NCBI GenBank assembly: GCA_964614525.1 | Contig: CAZTPA010000005.1 | Coordinates: forward strand, 13,305-77,304 | Reading direction: 5' to 3' | DNA length: 64,000 bases | Origin: PWND01 sp964614525 | Lineage (GTDB): Bacteria > Bacteroidota > Bacteroidia > Bacteroidales > UBA7960 | Shown: piece by piece, positions 18,240 to 25,981 of the stretch | How positions within the stretch are numbered: the first letter of the stretch is position 1 | Layout of the letters: every line of letters begins with the position of its first letter | Program-made: the position numbers and the translations under genes | The notes under the pieces: generated by a model | What the model saw: only the letters and a program-made list of their open reading frames with translations | Told to the model about the DNA's origin: nothing | The model's database searches: none

Positions 18240-18902
18240 TTATTCTCCTTGTTTTTGGGTTATAGATTCAGTATTTTCCTTTTCTTCTGCTTCACCTGCG
18301 TTATTATCTGCATTATTCTGAGATGTAATTGATTCAGCATTTTCTTTAAAGGTTTGGTAAGCTCTTTCAATTGCATCACAGTATGCTCTTGCAGTAATAG
18401 TTGCAGCTGTAATTGCATCTACATCACCACCGTCTTTTTCTACTTTCAGGGTTTTCTTTTTGGGATCGAAATTTTTAAACTGATCACTCCAGTCTGATTT
18501 GGATTTGTCAATTTTATCTCCTAAGCCGGGAGTTTCTGCATGCTCAAGATGCACAACATCGTAAATTGTTCCATCAGGATATAAACCAACCATGGCTTTT
18601 ATTTTGCCGCTAAAACCTGAGTTAGTAAATGTTGCAACAGCTATACCTACTAATTCATCATTTTTATATGCAAGGTTAAATTCCAGAGAATCGGTTCCGT
18701 CATAAGCTTCAAAAATCTTTGTTTTAAGAATGTCATATTCCGGAACAACCTTGCTGATAGCTTGTTGTTTTGCTGCTTCTCTGGCCTTTTCAATTGGTTC
18801 TTTAGTCAAATTATATACACTGGCAAGTGTAAAAGAAGCAACTGTTGTTACCACAAATAAAGTGATAATCATATTTATAAATGTAGATTCTCTTTTAGCC
18901 AT
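18240..18902 (-). CDS. rnfG: Rnf electron transport complex subunit G (FMN-binding)
   Basis: 220 residues: one N-terminal membrane helix (~10-28) and an outward-facing FMN-binding domain. The covalent FMN site is DAITAATIT (~residues 160-168), where the second Thr of the S/T-x-A-T-x-T pattern is flavinylated in known RnfG proteins. The C-terminal 30 residues are a Glu/Gln/Asn-rich low-complexity tail, not part of the usual fold. The first 8 bases overlap the end of rnfD. The flavin transferase ApbE needed for the bond is not in the window. Confidence 0.94.
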   Translation of the reverse strand: MAKRESTFINMIITLFVVTTVASFTLASVYNLTKEPIEKAREAAKQQAISKVVPEYDILKTKIFEAYDGTDSLEFNLAYKNDELVGIAVATFTNSGFSGKIKAMVGLYPDGTIYDVVHLEHAETPGLGDKIDKSKSDWSDQFKNFDPKKKTLKVEKDGGDVDAITAATITARAYCDAIERAYQTFKENAESITSQNNADNNAGEAEEKENTESITQKQGE

Positions 18903-19893
18903 TTTTTATAACCTCCCCAAACCTTTTTGGTTTTATATATTTATTAATTACCGGCACAAATGCATTCATAATTAAAATTGCAAATGACACGCCTTCAGGA
19001 TAAGCCCCGAAAATCCTAATAATCATGGTAAGTAAGCCGCAACCAATACCAAATATTATCATACCCTTGTATGACATTGGACTGGTTACCATATCTGTTG
19101 CCATATAAAGAGCTCCAAGCATCATGCCTCCTGTGATTAAATGAAATACAGGGTCAACATAAATTTCCGGATTTACCATCCATAAAATTCCGGAAAAGAT
19201 AATTACACTACCCAGATATGCAACAGGGATGTGCCATGTAATAATCTTTCTGATTAACATGTAAATACCGCCAATAAGTAAGGCAATGGCAGATATTTCA
19301 CCGATGGAGCCTCCCATATTTCCTAAAAACATTTGCATATATCCCGGGATATCCGACATTAGCTCTGAAACACCCTTTCCCTGGGCGATGCCTTCTTTCA
19401 ATATTGCAAGTGGAGTAGGACCTGTAACTACATCAACAAGCTGAGTGCTTAATTCAGCGGGTTTTGGCCAATTGGTCATTTGCACAGGAAATGATATCAA
19501 AAGGAAAACTCTACCTACAAGAGCAGGATTAAAAGGATTTTTTCCTAATCCGCCAAAAGTCATTTTTCCCATTCCTATTGCCACTGCTGCACCGATTATC
19601 ATCATCCATAAGGGCAGGTTGCTCGGAACATTAAAAGCCAGAAGCAATCCCGTTATGATTGCAGAGCCATCAAAAACAGTTAAAGGTCCTTTTATCAAAT
19701 ATTTTTGAATTAAATATTCGAAAGCCATACATGAAACAACAGCTGTCATTGTTAACAGTAATGAGGACAGTCCGAAATAGTAAAATGAAACCAGCATAGC
19801 AGGGATAAGTGATATAATCACTCCATACATGATTTTGCTTACCGATTCGTTTGAATATACATGGGGTGAACCCGATACGGTTAATAAACTCAT
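18895..19893 (-). CDS. rnfD: Rnf electron transport complex subunit D
   Basis: 332 residues with eight to ten membrane helices, opening LLTVSGSPHVYSNES, a typical RnfD start. The segment DVVTGPTPLA (~157-166) matches the S/T-G-x-T-PLA motif carrying covalently bound FMN. GGLGKNPFNPALVGRVFL is the conserved family block. RnfD is thought to form the ion channel of the complex. It sits 41 bases after rnfC and overlaps rnfG by 8 bases. Confidence 0.96.
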   Translation of the reverse strand: MSLLTVSGSPHVYSNESVSKIMYGVIISLIPAMLVSFYYFGLSSLLLTMTAVVSCMAFEYLIQKYLIKGPLTVFDGSAIITGLLLAFNVPSNLPLWMMIIGAAVAIGMGKMTFGGLGKNPFNPALVGRVFLLISFPVQMTNWPKPAELSTQLVDVVTGPTPLAILKEGIAQGKGVSELMSDIPGYMQMFLGNMGGSIGEISAIALLIGGIYMLIRKIITWHIPVAYLGSVIIFSGILWMVNPEIYVDPVFHLITGGMMLGALYMATDMVTSPMSYKGMIIFGIGCGLLTMIIRIFGAYPEGVSFAILIMNAFVPVINKYIKPKRFGEVIKNG

Positions 19894-19934
19894 AATTATC
19901 TATTCTTAGCTTATACCTTTTCTTATTTATTTAA

Positions 19935-21266
19935 CTAATTACTTGCCCTGTTTCTCATTATCTGGCCTACTTTTGCTTTCCCAACTCTGATATGGTCAAG
20001 CAATGGCCTTCCTGATGGACATATATACAGACATGAACCACATTCGATGCAATCCATGATTCTTTCTTCTTCACATTCTTCGTATTTCTCTTTAGCAACT
20101 AATGCCGCAAGAAGGTAAGGTTCAAGTCCCATGCAGCAAACGCTCATGCATCTTGCACAACGAATACAATTTACTACAGGTTTTCTTGATGACTCTGCTT
20201 CTGGAAATAGCAGTATCCCGCTTGTACCTTTTGTAACCGGCGCATCTATATTATTTAATGCTTTTCCCATCATTGGGCCGCCGTTTACAACTTTGCCGGT
20301 ATTTTTAGCTAAACCACCTGCTGCTTCAATTAATTCTGAGATGGGAGTTCCAATCCTTACAAGAAAATTAGAAGGCTTGGCAACATTATGGCCGGTAACA
20401 GTTACTACCCGCTCAATTAATGGCTTGTTTTTTTGAACAGCTTCGTAAACAGCCAAAGCAGTTCCTACATTATGTACCACACAACCCACTTCAATAGGAA
20501 GTTTGCCGGAAGGAACTTCTCTGTTTACCAGAGCTTTGATTAGTTGCTTTTCACCACCTTGTGGATATTTGATCTTCAAAGGTTCTACTGTGATACCATG
20601 AAAATCTTTTGCCAAAGCACTTAGGTGTTTTATTGCATCGGGTTTGTTGTTTTCAATGCCTATTATTGCTTTTCCAACTCCTAATGCTTTCATTTGAAAA
20701 GATATCCCAAGAAGCATTTCCTCTGCTCTTTCCAACATAACTCTATGGTCTGAGGTAAGATAAGGCTCGCATTCAACTCCGTTTATTATAAGATAATCAA
20801 CAGTTTTGCCCTTAGGAACCATTAATTTAACATGACTGGGGAATGTTGCCCCACCCATTCCTACTATACCTTTTTCCTGAACTTTTTTTGTGATTTCTTC
20901 TGTAGTGAGAGAACATTCTTTTTTTATATCAGGACTTGTATCAATATCGTTATCCCACTCATCATCGGTGGTTTCTATGATTATTGCTTTTCTCCTATAA
21001 CCACTTGTATCAATGATGTCGTCAATTTTCGTCACAGTTCCTGTTACCGAAGAATGAATGTTTGCAGAAATAAAGGATTCCCCTTTGGCAATAAGCTGAC
21101 CGGTTTTAACTTTATCACCCTTGTCGACGGTGGGAACTGCAGGCGCACCCAAATGCTGTGATAATGGTATATAGACAGTTTTTGGAATTTTTAATACCTC
21201 TATTGGGGTATCTTTTGATAATTTGTTTTCCGGGGGATGAATCCCGCCCATTGAAAATGTTTTCAA
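19935..21266 (-). CDS. rnfC: Rnf electron transport complex subunit C
   Basis: 443 residues. This is the peripheral NADH/FMN-binding subunit related to NuoF and NqrA, with MVGMGGATFPSHVKLMVP-type sequence for nucleotide and FMN binding. Two C-terminal [4Fe-4S] motifs follow: CIRCARCMSVC (~368-378) and CIECGSCLYIC (~407-417). The start is a TTG (KTFSMGGIHPPENK). I keep it because the conserved N-terminus of the family begins about four residues before the internal ATG at 21251. It lies 42 bases after rnfB. Confidence 0.95.
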   Translation of the reverse strand: MKTFSMGGIHPPENKLSKDTPIEVLKIPKTVYIPLSQHLGAPAVPTVDKGDKVKTGQLIAKGESFISANIHSSVTGTVTKIDDIIDTSGYRRKAIIIETTDDEWDNDIDTSPDIKKECSLTTEEITKKVQEKGIVGMGGATFPSHVKLMVPKGKTVDYLIINGVECEPYLTSDHRVMLERAEEMLLGISFQMKALGVGKAIIGIENNKPDAIKHLSALAKDFHGITVEPLKIKYPQGGEKQLIKALVNREVPSGKLPIEVGCVVHNVGTALAVYEAVQKNKPLIERVVTVTGHNVAKPSNFLVRIGTPISELIEAAGGLAKNTGKVVNGGPMMGKALNNIDAPVTKGTSGILLFPEAESSRKPVVNCIRCARCMSVCCMGLEPYLLAALVAKEKYEECEEERIMDCIECGSCLYICPSGRPLLDHIRVGKAKVGQIMRNRASN

Positions 21267-21308
21267 AACTTTTATTTTTTTTGATTTGAAACAAAAAACA
21301 TTATATAA

Positions 21309-22169
21309 TTATGCTTCAGCTTTAGTATTCTCCTCTTTTTTTTCTTTGCGAGGAGGTAAGTTTATTTCAAGAATTGCTCCCGTAGGACATACAGGCGGAC
21401 ACTTACGGCATAATGTACATTTATTGTAATCAATGTAAGCTAAGTTATTCTCCAGGGTAATGGCATCAAACTTACATTCTTTAACACATTTGCCGCAACC
21501 AATACATGCAACTTTGCAATTTTTTCTTGCTACTCCGCCTTTTTCTTCATTTATACATGAAACAAAAATCCTGCGGTCTTTTTTTCCCTTTTTGCGCATT
21601 TCAATAATATTCCTAGGGCATGCTTTTACACAAGCTTCGCAAGCAACACATTTGTCGTCAAGGATAACAGGCAAACCTGTTTTGCTATCCATATACATAG
21701 CATCAAAATTACATGCTTCAACACAGTCGCCACATCCTAAACAACCATAAGGACATCCACCCTCGCCGGAGAATAGGCTATGGGCAAACTGACATGTGTT
21801 TGCACCTTCAAATTTTACCTTTGGTGGTGAATTTTCTCTGCTTCCATTACATCGCAATACTGCAATCATGGGTACTGACTCTTGTGCTTCGAGATTTAAA
21901 GCTTTTGCGATTTGCTGCATTACCTCATCACCGCCGGGTGGGCAACTGAAGCCCTCAAGGCTTTCTTCCTTTACTATTGCCTCTGCCAATGCCCTGCAAC
22001 CGGCAAGACCACAGCCTCCACAATTTGCTCCCGGTAGTATTTCTTCTACCTGATCAATGCGGGGATCTTCAATGACTTTGAATTTTTGAGCTATAAAATA
22101 TAAAATTACAGCAGCTATGACTCCTAAAGAGCCTATTGAAATTACGGATATAAGTGTGATTTCGTTCAC
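21309..22169 (-). CDS. rnfB: Rnf electron transport complex subunit B (long, multi-cluster form)
   Basis: 286 residues, first gene of the operon, starting with GTG. An N-terminal membrane helix (~5-25) is followed by the FeS domain with C-G-G-C-x4-C and a later Cys. Then come four ferredoxin-type CxxCxxCxxxC motifs: CPYGCLGCGDCVEAC, CVACEACVKAC, CIGCGKCVKEC with an upstream Cys, and CTLCRKCPPVC. Proteobacterial RnfB has fewer; this longer version is typical of anaerobes. It accepts electrons from reduced ferredoxin. The last ~15 residues are Lys/Glu-rich. Confidence 0.96.
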   Translation of the reverse strand: MNEITLISVISIGSLGVIAAVILYFIAQKFKVIEDPRIDQVEEILPGANCGGCGLAGCRALAEAIVKEESLEGFSCPPGGDEVMQQIAKALNLEAQESVPMIAVLRCNGSRENSPPKVKFEGANTCQFAHSLFSGEGGCPYGCLGCGDCVEACNFDAMYMDSKTGLPVILDDKCVACEACVKACPRNIIEMRKKGKKDRRIFVSCINEEKGGVARKNCKVACIGCGKCVKECKFDAITLENNLAYIDYNKCTLCRKCPPVCPTGAILEINLPPRKEKKEENTKAEA

Positions 22170-22499
22170 TTTATGTTTGGATTTGTGAGTGAATGAAAAT
22201 ATTTAATTGCATTATTGTTTTAATAATGTGGCAAAATTAGAAAACTAAATGAAAATTTCATTGTTTAGAATACTTTTTTGATACCTAAATTTGTATTATA
22301 TGAATACATTTTAATAGCCAATGCATTGACACATGAGGCGTATGTGGTTGCAAACAAGCTAAATATAACCTTATTTAGAATTAATATAAATTTTGTTTTT
22401 AGCTCAAGATGCTTAAATGATTTCTCTTTTAATTTTTACAGCTGATAAAAGCTTATTAATTTTATGCAAATTATATAAATTCATTATTATTTAATTACT
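22170..22499. other. Divergent promoter region between rnfB and the site-2 protease gene
   Basis: 330 non-coding bases. On the minus strand a TAATTTTG box (22232-22239) fits the Bacteroidota -7 consensus TAnnTTTG about 60 bases before the rnfB GTG, but I see no matching TTG at -33. No hairpin, riboswitch or ORF is apparent. Confidence 0.4.
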
Positions 22500-23591
22500 A
22501 TGAAAAGTAAATACTCTTTAATTCTTGGAAGGCCTTTAGGTATCAAATTGTCTGTTCACTGGACTTTTCTGCTTTTAATTGCTTATATAGTTTTTATTAG
22601 CATTCAGCGAGGACTGAACGTTCAACAAATATTAATGCACATAATTTTTGTTTTCGCAATATTTGTTTGCGTGGTGTTGCATGAGTTAGGACATTCTTTG
22701 GTAGCAATAAAACTTGGAGGAAAAGTTCACAGCATCACTTTATTGCCAATAGGAGGGATGGCTAATATTTCAGAAATGCCGGAAAAACCGAGGGATGAAT
22801 TTTTAATGTCTTTAGGTGGGCCTGTTGTAAATGTTATTATAGCTTTTATTGTATGGATATATTTAAAATTCGCACATCCGGTTGCCGTTGATGAAATGAC
22901 TTTTGAATATATCACATTAGATAATTTCCCGCTAATGTTAATAGCAGTCAATATTTTTATTTTGGCTTTTAATTTAATTCCTGCATTTCCAATGGATGGC
23001 GGAAGATTGTTTCGATCGGCATTGGCAATGAGATATAGCAGGTTGAAAGCTACCAGAATTGCAAAAAATATAGGACAGGGTTTTGCTGTTCTTTTTATTA
23101 TTGCAGGATTATATTTTAATCCTTTTCTTATTGTTATAGGATTTTTTATTCTGTTAGGAGCCGGCAGTGAGTATGAGATGACAAAGCAACAATATGTTTT
23201 GAATAAGTTTGAGGTAAAAGATATCCTTGTAAAGAAATATGCAAAGCTTGATGAAAATGACACAATAGAAAAAGCTGCAAAAGAAATAGTTAAAATCCCC
23301 AATAAAGGTTTCGTAATCACTTCTGATGATGAATATATTGGCATTCTATCAAAAAACAATATTATTGATGCCTTGAGCAATTTTGATAAATCAACAAAAG
23401 TTAAAGAAGTAATGAATAAAAATATTCAAACACTTTCTCCCGAAACAGAATTATTTGAAGTATATAAGAAAATGACCCAAAACAACCAAGATATTTTGCC
23501 TGTAATGAAAAATGACAAATTTATCGGTATTCTGGATATAGAAAATGTAAATGAACTGGTTCTTATACAAAATGCTAAAAGTAAAGTCTGA
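22500..23591 (+). CDS. Site-2 protease family (M50) membrane metallopeptidase with CBS domains
   Basis: 363 residues. Six or so membrane helices occupy ~10-215. The zinc site is H61-E62-L-G-H65 and the distal aspartate is D166 in NLIPAFPMDGGRL, both intact. A pair of CBS motifs (~225-355) forms the soluble C-terminus and probably senses a nucleotide. This is the SpoIVFB/Rip-like group with a C-terminal CBS pair, which cleaves transmembrane substrates such as anti-sigma factors or small proproteins. No obvious substrate is adjacent. It ends before a strong terminator and is probably monocistronic. Confidence 0.93.
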   Translation: MKSKYSLILGRPLGIKLSVHWTFLLLIAYIVFISIQRGLNVQQILMHIIFVFAIFVCVVLHELGHSLVAIKLGGKVHSITLLPIGGMANISEMPEKPRDEFLMSLGGPVVNVIIAFIVWIYLKFAHPVAVDEMTFEYITLDNFPLMLIAVNIFILAFNLIPAFPMDGGRLFRSALAMRYSRLKATRIAKNIGQGFAVLFIIAGLYFNPFLIVIGFFILLGAGSEYEMTKQQYVLNKFEVKDILVKKYAKLDENDTIEKAAKEIVKIPNKGFVITSDDEYIGILSKNNIIDALSNFDKSTKVKEVMNKNIQTLSPETELFEVYKKMTQNNQDILPVMKNDKFIGILDIENVNELVLIQNAKSKV

Positions 23592-23604
23592 TTTTAGTAT
23601 TTAA

Positions 23605-23636
23605 AAAAGCCTGATAATCTTGCTTATCAGGCTTTT
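23605..23636 (+). terminator. Rho-independent terminator of the site-2 protease gene
   Basis: Perfect 13-bp stem (AAAAGCCTGATAA / TTATCAGGCTTTT) with a 6-base loop, 13 bases after the stop codon and ending in Ts. Confidence 0.9.
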
Positions 23637-23841
23637 AAGTCTCTTTTTCCCCGGATACGCCCATACCCAAAAAACAAAACTTCCAATAAGTGCTCAGGGC
23701 TTAGCTCAAAATAGACTGTTTCGAGCTTGTTGCAGAGTGCATTGAGTAATATGCATTACAGGGGAGTTCTCTTATTTTCGAATGGCTTTGTAGTTTAGAA
23801 ATGCAATAGTAGTAAAATAATGTAAACCTGCGAAGCATCGA

Positions 23842-24363
23842 TTATTTGGTTAAAATGAGAGAACTTAGTATTTCTTCTATATCTTTTGAAGAAGTAATCA
23901 TCACTTCTTCAACTATACCCCCAATTGATTTAGCCAAAACCCCTGTATTCATTCGTGAGATATAGGTCTTTCCATCGCTTTTTTCATAAACGCTAACTCT
24001 GCATGGCATCAAGGACGAAACTATTCTTTCGTCGTCTTTCAATAAAATTTCACTTGAATGTTTTGGATGACATAAAGCAAAAACTTTTACCGGCAAAACT
24101 TCTGTTCCATTATTTTTTAATGTTTTTTGCAAGTCGTGAACTACAACAACTTTCCATGATTTTTTCTCAATTTTGGCTGTTAGTTTATTAATTGTTTCGG
24201 CAAAACTATATTTGCTCTCATTTTCCAAAAACATTGCGTCCTTGTTTTGATTTTCTTGTGTTTGTTTATTATCGTTCTTATATGTTATTGCATAGCAATT
24301 TTGTTGCATCAAGAAAACCAAAGAAAGAGCAATAGCAGTACTGAAAATAATTCTTTTAAACAT
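23842..24363 (-). CDS. DUF302 domain protein, exported
   Basis: 173 residues with a signal peptide (~1-25, ending NCYA). The remainder from ~50 fits the DUF302 fold: YSFAETINKLTAKIEKKSW, then a core including KVFALCHPKHS, and MPCRVSVYEKSDGKTYISRMN. DUF302 proteins are small alpha-beta proteins found alone or near thiol and metal-stress genes; their activity is not established. Two cysteines sit at the conserved positions (ALCHP and MPCR). The neighbour flavodoxin gene is 290 bases upstream on the same strand, so separate transcription is likely. Confidence 0.85.
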   Translation of the reverse strand: MFKRIIFSTAIALSLVFLMQQNCYAITYKNDNKQTQENQNKDAMFLENESKYSFAETINKLTAKIEKKSWKVVVVHDLQKTLKNNGTEVLPVKVFALCHPKHSSEILLKDDERIVSSLMPCRVSVYEKSDGKTYISRMNTGVLAKSIGGIVEEVMITSSKDIEEILSSLILTK

Positions 24364-24653
24364 AATAATGATATTTAAAGTTTTTTCCTACTCATTAGGC
24401 TTTTCGGATTCGCCCCGTTTTTTTTGTGGTAGCTGGTCTCCATATTTTTGTAAATAGTGTAATTTGTTTGTTTTAAGCATTATTTAGTAAACATAATTAA
24501 AAAATCTTACAATGCAAAATCCTGTATATTGATAAATGTTTTTATATATTGAGCTCAAAATCCACAGGAAGCTTTTATTGAATTCTGATCTTTTGAGATG
24601 CTTAGGCTGCTATTTATTTTTCATTATTTAGTTGCACGTAAATCATTTATAAC

Positions 24654-25385
24654 TTAACTGCGCCAATTTATTTCATTTGATTTACGACTTTCTGCAACAG
24701 CCTTCTTTTCAACTTCCAGAAGATTGGTTGTTATATTATTTTCCTTTAATAATGCTGCCATGAAAACAGTATTTTCCACAAGTGTTCTCTTTGTGCGATT
24801 GGTATATAAATGTTTGCTTCCTTCAGCATCCAGATAAGAAGGGCCGGGGCCTGCCTGACCCACCCAGTAGCAATCGGCTCCGGGAGGAATAGTACAACCA
24901 AAGCGGTACAAGCAAAAGTTTATAGTTTTTGCACAGAAATGTCCGCCATCCTCTGTTCCGGTTATTACCGCACCACCTACTTTATTATATAAAGGATACT
25001 GGCCATTCTCCTTATTTCCTTCCGAATATGTACCCTCCAGACGTTCAAATAATCTTTGCGCAACTGATGAAATATTACCAATCCAAATTGGTGTGCCAAT
25101 AATTATAATATCTGATTCCTTTATTTTTTTTAGTATTAAAGGCCATTCATCACCATTTCCCATATCTGATTTAATACCTGCAGGAATATTATAATCAACA
25201 ACTCTTACAAAATCACTTTTTATTCCATGTTCTTTTTCATATACTTTTGCAACATCATCGATCAAACCCTGCGTATGAGAAACTTCCGGGCTAGTTTTAA
25301 TTGTGCAATTCAGAAATAATGTTTTCAGCTTTGAGTAATCTTTGTTAGAAGATTTTTCTGTTTTTTGATTCTTGTTTGTTTCCAT
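24654..25385 (-). CDS. Flavodoxin-like NADPH-dependent FMN reductase family protein
   Basis: 243 residues. A charged ~20-residue N-terminus precedes a flavodoxin-like fold: TLFLNCTIKTSPEVSHTQ (phosphate-binding loop region), IIIIGTPIWIGNISSVAQRLFERL (the family's GTPIW motif), and GGAVITGTEDGGHF. This matches the WrbA/NADPH-dependent FMN reductase group, which passes electrons from NAD(P)H to FMN or quinones. No signal peptide, so cytoplasmic. It has no obvious operon partner. Confidence 0.87.
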   Translation of the reverse strand: METNKNQKTEKSSNKDYSKLKTLFLNCTIKTSPEVSHTQGLIDDVAKVYEKEHGIKSDFVRVVDYNIPAGIKSDMGNGDEWPLILKKIKESDIIIIGTPIWIGNISSVAQRLFERLEGTYSEGNKENGQYPLYNKVGGAVITGTEDGGHFCAKTINFCLYRFGCTIPPGADCYWVGQAGPGPSYLDAEGSKHLYTNRTKRTLVENTVFMAALLKENNITTNLLEVEKKAVAESRKSNEINWRS

Positions 25386-25981
25386 AAATAAGATTTTTTT
25401 AAATGATATAAATAGATTTAAAATATGCTATTCAAACTTTTTGTGTAATTACGGTAAGTTGAAAAAGATTTATTTTTCATTAAATATACAAATATGGATA
25501 TCAAACCCAAAGCAAACATTAATGAATTTTTGTAATTACTTTCACCTTAGGTATTTATTAGATAAAAATAGCAAGAAAAAATCGTGGCAAAACGAATGCT
25601 CACGCGCTCTATTAGAATGCTGTGGTCAGAACCAATACGGGCAAAGCCTTTTTGGATGCAATTTATTGTATTCTCACTATAGTGAAAATTCATATCTATC
25701 TTTGGAGGCTTTTGCAATAATTAATGAAAATCATATTGGCGGCAACTGTAAGATTCTGATGGTTAGCTCCGCAGTTGTATCAGATACTGTATTTGGTTTT
25801 TGTAAATAGTGAAAAAAAACAGGAACATAAGCGCAAAAACCTTTTGAGACTTGAATTGTAAAAGGATGAGGCTTATAGTTGTATGAGAGTTTAAGGATTA
25901 AATGCAAATTGAAATATTTTGATACAAGGAGTGTGAAATTTTTTTTATAAATTCTATCTTTGACCCAAAATTCATAATATC
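25386..25981. other. Intergenic region with no convincing gene
   Basis: 596 bases between the flavodoxin-like gene and the CHAT gene. A 145-codon plus-strand frame (25372-25809) starts with TTG, overlaps the flavodoxin start and encodes nothing recognisable, so I leave it out. A TATCTTTG -7 box at 25955-25962 is well placed for the CHAT gene, 19 bases before its ATG. Confidence 0.5.
25955..25962 (+). promoter_or_regulatory. Possible -7 box of the CHAT gene
   Basis: TATCTTTG matches the Bacteroidota TAnnTTTG element and would give a 5' leader of only ~10-15 bases. No TTG is present at the expected -33 spacing, so support is partial. Confidence 0.4.

Noticed and set aside
25372..25809. 145-codon open frame between the flavodoxin-like and CHAT genes
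   Set aside because: It needs a TTG start, overlaps the start of the flavodoxin-like gene on the other strand, and its translation resembles no protein family I know.
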